The position numbers and the translations under genes were made by a program. Below the pieces are notes generated by a model. The model saw nothing but the letters and a program-made list of their open reading frames with translations, did no database searches and was not told where the DNA came from. This document shows positions 57,358 to 64,000 of a stretch of DNA of 64,000 bases, one piece after another; within the stretch, counting starts at the first letter, position 1; each line of letters opens with the position of its first letter. This DNA comes from Glutinoglossum americanum (lineage: Eukaryota > Ascomycota > Geoglossomycetes > Geoglossales > Geoglossaceae): NCBI GenBank assembly GCA_020080175.1, contig JAGHQL010000116.1:21145-85144 (forward strand), in the 5' to 3' direction.

Positions 57358-58051
57358 TTATGAAGGAGCTGCATCCTGGGGCTTCGTCTCTTGATCAGGA
57401 TGTTCCTTTTCATAGATCCAATCATTCAGTCCCGCACGATTCCTTGATGAAGAGTCAGCGAACCCCCAGAATACCCAGGCGAGTGAATAAAGCAAGATTT
57501 ACCTTGCAATCTCTATGGCATAAAATTGCATTCTTGGCACGAATATCGTCTCTTTCTCCCCATACTCAAACTTCGGGTTCGTCCTCATCATTGTGCCAAA
57601 GTTATAATCGTCAATCTTCTTCTCATATGCCATCATGAACTTTCTCCACCTTTCTTTCCCGGACTTGCTCTTCATCTTGTCTTCGTCGATAGTCTCTGAT
57701 GGGTCGAATTCCGGAAATTCAGTCTTAAGGTGCTCATAGATTTCATTATCCAGTTTCGTTAATCGTAACCTCGAACCACGCATCTTCTCAAGGATTCCCC
57801 AGTATGTTGACATGTGCTGAACAGCTTTCGATCGGAAGAGCACCCTGGCGTCAGCATTGGGGAAAGCACTGGATCGTGCAGGGAAGGGTTAGGTCAGAAA
57901 GGCGAACCTTTAACGGCAAACTGCTTCTCAATCTAATAGGCAGTACCTAATTAGCAAATGGAACGTCCACAAGGAATGGCGCGTGGATTACATCTTCGAG
58001 ATTTTTAGCCTCTTCTGGATTGAAGTCTGTGGGCGCCCGAACGTTGGACAT
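57358..58051 (-). CDS. PBDC1/YPL225W homologue
   Basis: Small cytosolic protein of 163 residues. The yeast and human members are linked to folding of translation factor eEF1A, despite the old name polysaccharide biosynthesis domain. Exons 58051-57992, 57932-57908 (25 nt), 57824-57503, 57442-57358. The product reads DFNPEEAKNLED, then microexon IEKQFAVK, then AVQHMSTYWGILEKMRGSRL, RLTKLDNEIYEHLK, ERWRKFMMAYEKKIDDYNFG, IFVPRMQFYAIEIAR, and exon 4 NRAGLNDWIYEKEHPDQE. Reading phase fits at every junction and the block order matches the family. The start ATG at 58051 is the first in frame. The middle ORF extends upstream into the intron, so its apparent start is false. Confidence 0.9.
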
Positions 58052-58351
58052 TTTGTCGGTGGATAATGCAACCGGAGAATGGTGTATCGACAATTTTAGT
58101 GACGGGTTGAAGATGGCAAGCTCTCGCCGCATCCAACCCCGCGTGTTTGCACATGTTTGCTCTTTCTGAACGGAGTATCAGCACGAAAAACACCACGCTC
58201 ATCAGAAGGAAATTTTTACATATGGAGAGCAACAATAGATCTGTAAAGACAAGCAATATTGCGTGACGGAAATCCTCACGTCACTTACTTCACCCTTATA
58301 GAGCCAAGTAAAAAAAGTCTAGGTATTCTACACATGACGCTAAGGCTAAGC

Positions 58352-60658
58352 TCAATCTCTCTTCCGCCTCTTTTTTGGCTTAGACTCCGAATCTCTCGGT
58401 TGGGTTTTAAGGTCGTCAGCGAGCTCCCTCTCCAGGTGCGCGCCCACTCGGTCTTCTTCAGCCACCGCTAGAGTGGCATCAACATCTGATTCATCTCCAT
58501 CCTCACCCGTCTCAGACATGCTAGATTCACTGATCTCACCCTCGCTATCGGGACCTACGCCTGCCCCTCCTTCGTCGCCATCAAAACCCTCGAATTCTTC
58601 GTCATCCTCTACAGGCTGCTCTTCGAATTCTGCGGGCTTTGCTTCTGCTGCTCCACTTACGGATTCCTCAACCCCTCTTTTCCTTTTCCTACCCATTTCG
58701 CCCAATATCCCCTCCCTACCCTCAATACCCTTCACACTTTGTTCCCCTTCGATGACAGGAGGATGCGTAAACCAAGGGAGCTTGCCACGCAAGAAATCAT
58801 TTAGGACCATTTTCGCAACACCGTCTAAGTCTGCCTCTCCGCCTTTTAAAAGTCGCCCTCCCTTCCTTGCCAGCAACTCCAGAAATTCCGTCGAATTCTT
58901 GTACCCCCTAACATCATACGTCCTCTCTAAGTGCTGGGGTTTGCATTTTGCCATCACTGCCGTGATATACTGCTCAGGGTTCTCCACATTCTCCACTCGG
59001 ACAACGCCTTTAAGCAAAATATCTTGTGCGGAGTCTGTTGTGCTCGGGGGAACTACCCCGGGGCAGTCGATAAGGTAGATGCGTTTCATAAGCGTGATAT
59101 ATTGCCAAACCTTCGTCTCACCTGGTATCGGGGCTACGGTGCAGACTTTTTTCTTTCGAAGTGTATTGATGATTGACGACTTGCCAGTATTGGGATAACC
59201 GATAAAGCCAACAGAGATCTGTTTGCGGTCTGAATGGAGGGAAGAAAACTGTCGAAGGAGCTGGATGAGAGAGCCCTTCCCAAAGGAATTCGTTATCGAG
59301 GCATGGAATGCGAGGGTCGGATAGTCTTTTGAGAGACATTTAACCCAAGATGCCTGAGAATTCGTCAGTCACCGCGCAGGTTTAAAGCACCAGTGAAATT
59401 ATAAAACACGGGGTGTATGAATCATTACTAAGAGAATCGCCACCAACCACCAGGTTACCAGCGGAGTCGATGCTCAACTCAAACGAGACATTCCCAAACC
59501 CTATATGACTCGCTCTCCAAGACGAAGAGCAGTCTACTCAATAGCCAAAATGGCTAGGAGCGGCGGGTAAGGGGTCAATCTACCAAAGTTGTAACAGACA
59601 AAACTTCCATTGATAGGTGCAATAGGATGCAGGAAGGAGTCTTGACTTAACGATGGAACGCAAAACCCAGTGGCTGCATGCGATTCATAGCCAAAGCCGG
59701 TAAGGGAGGTTAATGGGGGGCAATAAAAGATGGCACCACTCACAGCAACGCCAGTAGGCACAAGGTCGCATTTGTTGAGGACGAATATAAGATGCTTATG
59801 GGGAGCTTCCTCCTTGATATACTTCTCTATGCTTCGACACCTCGTACCTAGTGGATCTCTCGCATCCAGTACATGTATTACCACGTCTGACGAGTCGATG
59901 ACCTTATATAGCTCGTTCCATATTCGCTTGCTCTGGCCCTTCGAGAACACAGGCTCTCGTGCGACAGTGATTCCTCCGTCAGCGTTTGGCTCTTGGCCAG
60001 CGCCTAAGCCAGCTCCAGAATTGCCACTGAGGAGTCTCAGTTGCTCTAGGCGGTCCAAGTATATGTCGTGGTTTTTCTCCATTGCACCAGCGAGATCTTC
60101 CAACGAACTGACATCCAGTTTAACACGCTTCCTCTGTGCCTTGGGGCCAAATGTGTCTCCAAACGACGCTGCTTCAACAGCTATTTTCGCTGCATGTTGT
60201 TTGAGGCCATTCTTCCCCTGTCCGTCGCGAATCAAACTCATCGGTAATTTATTCGATTTTAGGAGAACGCTATAGGGATCGGACGCTCGCTCGGCCATGG
60301 CTTCGCGGAATGAGCTCAAGGCGTCTTGAGCAATGACCCTAGTGTTTCCAAACCACTTCCGGTTGGGCTCAATTCGGGCTTTGGGAAGCTCGCGGGACTG
60401 AAATGAGGCCGCTTTCGTAATTTCCCCAGAAGCATTCCTTTGAGCCCTACCACCCTTGAACATATTAAGGGTTTTAACCTTCTTCGCATTGCTGGAGCCG
60501 CCATATTAGCCATCGCTGCCTCGAGTTATCTGCAGTGAGGAATAAAGGATAGCAAGTTACCGGTAGAAGTTTTCTCCTTTCGTTTTAACATTGCTCATTC
60601 CATCTCCCGTCTGCCCCTGCCTTTCTTTCCTACTTGCTTCCTTCTTATGCGTACCCAT
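58352..60658 (-). CDS. Nucleolar GTPase Nog2/Nug2, 60S ribosome assembly
   Basis: Circularly permuted GTPase that binds pre-60S particles and controls their nuclear export; 615 residues. Exons 60658-60561, 60491-59744, 59353-58352. N-terminus [14 protein letters not shown] and [20 protein letters not shown] (joined by intron 1) is the NGP1NT domain. G-motifs occur in permuted order: DARDPLGTR (G5-like, with the preceding [12 protein letters not shown]), NKCDL (G4), then after intron 2 [31 protein letters not shown] (G1), [12 protein letters not shown] (G2) and DCPGVVPP (G3). The tail is acidic, ending in a lysine-rich KPKKRRKRD localisation signal. Intron 2 is 390 nt, by far the longest in the window. 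Confidence 0.95.
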
Positions 60659-60845
60659 TCTGAAATTCGGTGAAATCTTGAGCGTTGGAGTTGTGAAGAT
60701 CGAAATATTGGCGGAACTTTTTCTCTTGTGGGCTTGTCGAGGTGTGGCTGGTAATGCCAAGATTTCCATCTCTCAGCCACACGGGACTTGAACCTCGAAC
60801 TTCCAAGATATTCAAAATTTATCCATCGACCATCAAACTACCACA
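60659..60845. promoter_or_regulatory. Compact bidirectional promoter, nog2 / mS26
   Basis: Only 187 bp separate the divergent ATGs of the Nog2 gene and the mitoribosomal mS26 gene. Both 5' UTRs and both core promoters must fit here or overlap the neighbouring coding sequence. No TATA box is evident. Confidence 0.55.
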
Positions 60846-61805
60846 ATGCCTCCACTCATCCCTCGGGCAGTTATGCCCTCGCCCTCGTGGTGTCGGACAT
60901 GTTTTTCATATACTCCTTATACTCCTTATACTCCTTTGTTCCGAACATTCTCTACAACTCAACCCAACCACAAATACGGTCCAGAATCTCCAAAGTTCAT
61001 TGAAGTCCCTCAACCACGCCAATCACGTCCTCCACCAAAACGTCGAATCAAAGGCATCCTCCCAGTACCACGAAATATCTTTTCACGCAGGCGTCCAACG
61101 AACTTAACCTCCGAATATTTCGCAGCAGTAACGCCGGAACCTACCGCCCCTGAAGGAGATGTAAAACTTACGGGCGAGCAAGGCGAGCTTGTTGCCTGGA
61201 AACGCCGAATGGCGGCAATGCGTCGGCGAAATCTCCGCGAGGGCTTAGTGGGACTGTACAATCGCAAAAAGCAGACTGACCGCGTTACGGCGGCTCGCAG
61301 TGCCTTCAAGGCGGCCGAACGAGAGCGGCTGCTCAACGAGAAAGAGCGCGAAGACGTTCGCCTGACATCTCCCACTATTCCTCAATCCCTAATGCAGCTC
61401 CAGAGAGGTCCATTGCCGGATCCAGACAGGGCCCAGCGTATCGCTGAAAAAGTAGCAACAGTTCAAGCCAAACAAAACGAGAAGGCCGAAGAGCGGAGGG
61501 GCCACCTACATACGCTCTACATGCACGCACGGGACTTCATCACAACGGAGGAGCAGCTCAACGAAGCCATAGAACGGATCTTCGTCCCTTACCCGGAGGA
61601 GTTTGTCGACAGCGATAAGGGCGATAGGGGTGAGAATATCTGGAACACAGGGCCGCCAGAGACGGTGCAGGAGATGTTGAATCGGGTGAATAGGGTAGGG
61701 GAGAGGGCCGCTGACATCCATGAGGGTCTTGCTGTGTTGACGGATAAGCGGGTTAAGAGGATCGCGGAGGAGCTTACGGGAGGGAAGATGGATCCGCAGA
61801 AGTAG
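60846..61805 (+). CDS. Mitochondrial small ribosomal subunit protein mS26 (Pet123 type)
   Basis: Single-exon gene for 319 residues. The N-terminus is an arginine- and hydroxyl-rich mitochondrial presequence without acids (MPPLIPRAVMPSPSWCRTC, FRTFSTTQ). The mature part begins with a very basic stretch and the motif RRIKGILPVPRNIFSRR, which I associate with fungal Pet123/mS26, then VAWKRRMAAMRRRNLREGL and long charged helices (RSAFKAAERERLLNEKERED). The C-terminal region is mixed-charge, ending in GGKMDPQK. The role is structural in the mitoribosome. It shares a short promoter region with the nog2 gene. Confidence 0.85.
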   Translation: MPPLIPRAVMPSPSWCRTCFSYTPYTPYTPLFRTFSTTQPNHKYGPESPKFIEVPQPRQSRPPPKRRIKGILPVPRNIFSRRRPTNLTSEYFAAVTPEPTAPEGDVKLTGEQGELVAWKRRMAAMRRRNLREGLVGLYNRKKQTDRVTAARSAFKAAERERLLNEKEREDVRLTSPTIPQSLMQLQRGPLPDPDRAQRIAEKVATVQAKQNEKAEERRGHLHTLYMHARDFITTEEQLNEAIERIFVPYPEEFVDSDKGDRGENIWNTGPPETVQEMLNRVNRVGERAADIHEGLAVLTDKRVKRIAEELTGGKMDPQK

Positions 61806-63354
61806 ACGGATGTGAGGAATTTGGGCTTTGCATGTATGAGTGTACGATAGGTTTTTATTTCCTAGACTTTACTTTGAAAACAACATTTCATACTGGGAAA
61901 CTCCCCCTCTTTTTTTTTTTGGCGCCGGAGAATTCCCCGTCCGCAGGAACGCCACGATGAAAACCACTATCCATCTCACTTTCCGTTGTCCTCGCAAACG
62001 TCCTGTCATTCTACCAGCCATTCAATAGCCTGTTTCCAGCGGTAAGAAGAGCCTTTCACGAACGAGGATTCCTCAAAACAAGACCCTGCCCCGGGGAAGT
62101 AGAGCGCGTTGTGTATTCCACAAAAAAAAAAATTTTTTTCCTGGATTTTTTAATCGCCTGGGCGGAGACGAGCTCGTCGCTCAGCGGAGAAGGTGGTCAG
62201 TGCCCAGACCCACGCAGGAGACGCGGAGAGAGAAAAAGCGCATATACCCCAAACAATAGTTCGGTGGGACGCCACGCTCCCCATCACTTGACACACAGCC
62301 TCCAGACCAAGTTTTAACTTTTTTTTCCCAAAAAAAAAAAAAAAAGAATATCACAAAGTAGCCACCCTACCGCGCACGCCCCCTAGACATCCGGCGTTTA
62401 AGTTCCAGCGGAGATCCCCACCCACGTCGCCCGTGTGAGATCGCCACATGTCCGCGAAAAAAAAAAAAAAAGAATTCTAGCTTTCCAAAAAGCCCAAAAT
62501 AAAATAAAATAAAAAGGCTAGTCACCAGAGCGGCACAGTCCCGGCGCCACTCCGTCATCCCCCCGTCATCCCCCCCCCCGTTTCCTACATTTTTCCCCAA
62601 GGGAACTTTCCCCGCACCGGAGACAGAGCCAACGGGCGCGTTGGGTGGGGGGATCGGGCCGTTGTTGGGGCCGCTTCCTTGTTTTTCGGGGGGATCCGTG
62701 CGAGGTCATAGGGACGTGTCATGGATATTTGACCGGGGGGTGGTCGTGGGGGGAGAGGGTGCGTGCGTGCGGGGGATCATGTGGGTTTCTGGTGCGCTCG
62801 GGGTTTGGGGCGGTGGTCGGCTGGCATGTGTTGGGGTCTTGGGGTTGGGGAGGAGTGGTGAGGGGGTGGAGGTGGGGTTGGTGCGGTTGAGGGGTGCGGG
62901 GAGATATAAGAGCGCAGGAGGGTGGCCCCGAGCTCGAGTTTTCTTTCCGCCCCTCAGTTTTGTCTGTATTCTTTCGGTGCCCGGGCGCCTGTAAAACGTT
63001 CATTTTTTGCGGTGCCTCACCGGTTAATATTTCTTCTTTCTTTCTTTCTTTCCTTGGGCTAAGCTTAATAATTGTTTTTCTTTTTCTCTTCCGAGTCCTT
63101 CTCTAATAAGGGAGTTTTGAATTGGGGATGTTTCGATAATCTGTCTCTGTCGTCATTATGATGTCGGTCACTGCGTACGAGTACTTGTCGTTCTCCTTGC
63201 GGTAACGGTTAATGTTTGATTCGGCGGATAGCATAAGTGCTGCTTTCGCCTCAACTGAGCCGATGAGATTGTGGACCAGCTCGCGGATGGGCAGAGTAAG
63301 ACTGGTAGGGTTTGGCGTTCTGTATTAGTGACAGAGGAGCAACTATGGATGTGA
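61806..63354. other. Intergenic region with G-rich tract and a TATA/CT-rich promoter
   Basis: Contains homopolymer A/T runs (62123-62131, 62333-62345, 62457-62471). A strongly G-rich plus strand follows at about 62640-62900, then TATAA at 62904-62909 and CT-rich tracts near 63031-63053. The last two are typical of the core promoter of an actively transcribed fungal gene reading rightwards. Confidence 0.5.
62833..62866 (+). other. Candidate G-quadruplex
   Basis: Four runs of at least four G (62833-62836, 62841-62844, 62847-62850, 62862-62866) on the plus strand; loops of 4, 2 and 11 nt. More G-runs follow. It sits about 40-70 bp upstream of the TATA-like box. Confidence 0.5.
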
Positions 63355-64000
63355 ATGGGAGGTGTTTTGCCAGTAAGCCTTCCTACCACTTTCGACGGGC
63401 AGCACTAACGCAACCAACCCTCCACAACAGCACCACCAACCTCACTATTCCAATATGACACCGGCGCAACAGCAACAGTTGCCCACGAACCCCTTCACCT
63501 CACAACCTCCATCAACCCCACCACGCCAGAAACCTCCAAAAACACCTCATAACACCCCACTTCACACACACCCCAGCACCGTCGCAATTGATCTCAGCCC
63601 CATAGAAGGCCGCAGATATAGAAACTACGTTTAATAATACACCGGCTGTAAAGCCAAGGCCTGGGACAGCGAATTTGGCGCCTCGGGAACGAGCATTCAA
63701 GCCACGACGTCTGGGCATCCGGACCGGAAGAGCCCGCGCCCAAGACAAGCGCTAGCCAGAGGCCAGACGAACATAAAGCACCCCCAGGCTCCAACCTCAG
63801 CCGTGAGTCTTCCACCCCCGGCGTTCCCTCCTCGCACCCCCACCCACTAACAACGGGACGAGCGATTTTAGTACCGGATCGCCAAAACGGCACCGAAAAT
63901 TGCCCCCCCCCCCGCCGGCCCCCCCCGCCCCTCGCCCACCTTGGTCTCCACCGCGAAGTTAAACTGAAGAATGTTTTAGCACGTGTTTTATTTGGGTTTG
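63355..64000 (+). CDS. Probable 5' part of a gene running off the right edge (uncertain)
   Basis: Two near-consensus introns support transcription on the plus strand: 63373-63430 (GTAAGC...CACTAAC...AACAG) and 63803-63871 (GTGAGT...CACTAAC...TTTTAG). The exon after the first reads HHQPHYSNMTPAQQQQLPTN in one phase, a Q/P-rich composition common in fungal regulators. That frame meets TAA at 63632-63634. A second frame (ETTFNNTPAVKPRPGTANL) is open from 63609 until 63754, so a further unrecognised intron is likely. A small ATG at 63355 would give MGGVLP then HHQPHY, but the true start may lie upstream, for example near 63157-63162. Product unknown. Confidence 0.35.

Noticed and set aside
60770-60800. 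GGTTCAAGTCCCGT B-box-like motif on the minus strand
   Set aside because: No upstream A-box or stems; it lies in the nog2/mS26 promoter and is probably coincidental.
1-64000. CRISPR arrays, transposase or reverse transcriptase genes, rRNA genes
   Set aside because: No direct-repeat/spacer pattern, no mobile-element enzyme motifs and no rRNA-like sequence were seen on either strand.

Overview
This window is nuclear DNA from a filamentous ascomycete (Pezizomycotina). Nearly all genes carry several short introns (about 48-150 nt) with GTRNGT-like donors, CTRAC/CTAAT branch sites and YAG acceptors. The gene set is also typical of filamentous fungi: a Cet1-type mRNA capping triphosphatase, a Ste6-type a-factor exporter, a cytochrome b5/acyl-CoA dehydrogenase fusion and an Atg28-like coiled-coil protein. 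Class cannot be settled from sequence alone. The exon structures below were rebuilt by hand from splice signals and reading phase.

Layout. 1-7.1 kb: a bZIP regulator (-), then more than 5 kb without an intact gene but with a decayed SMP-30/gluconolactonase relic. 7.1-16.2 kb: an Rrn9-domain protein with AT-hooks and a split C-terminal Myb/SANT domain (+), nudC (+), mitochondrial aspartyl-tRNA synthetase (-) and an AP180-type clathrin adaptor (+). 16.8-21.5 kb: an Atg28-like coiled-coil protein (-) and a DCAF7-like WD40 protein with a Q-rich N-terminus (-). 21.8-26.4 kb: phosphopantetheine adenylyltransferase (+) and an F-box-like protein with an acidic tail (+). 27.9-35.2 kb, all minus: Spt5, MPDU1 homologue, cytochrome b5/acyl-CoA dehydrogenase. 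36.5-43 kb, minus: a small signal-peptide plus membrane-anchor protein, Med8 and the RNA 5'-triphosphatase. 44-47.8 kb: proteasome subunit Rpn2 (+). 48.8-56.2 kb, minus: a membrane-protein gene that looks broken, then a full-length Ste6-type ABC transporter. 57.3-61.8 kb: PBDC1 homologue (-), Nog2 GTPase (-) and mitoribosomal mS26/Pet123 (+). The last 2 kb holds a G-rich tract, a TATA/CT-tract promoter and what looks like the start of a plus-strand gene running off the right edge.

The genes are mostly housekeeping. Three serve RNA polymerase II and mRNA capping (Spt5, Med8, capping triphosphatase), one probably serves Pol I (Rrn9-domain protein), two serve ribosome biogenesis (Nog2, mS26). 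There is no sign of a biosynthetic cluster, CRISPR array or intact transposon. The least ordinary observations are two mutually exclusive hairpins in a gene-free stretch near 37.9 kb, microexons of 12 and 25 nt, a GC-AG intron with an internal hairpin in nudC, and a membrane-protein gene with three separate lesions. I did not find a convincing new biological system.
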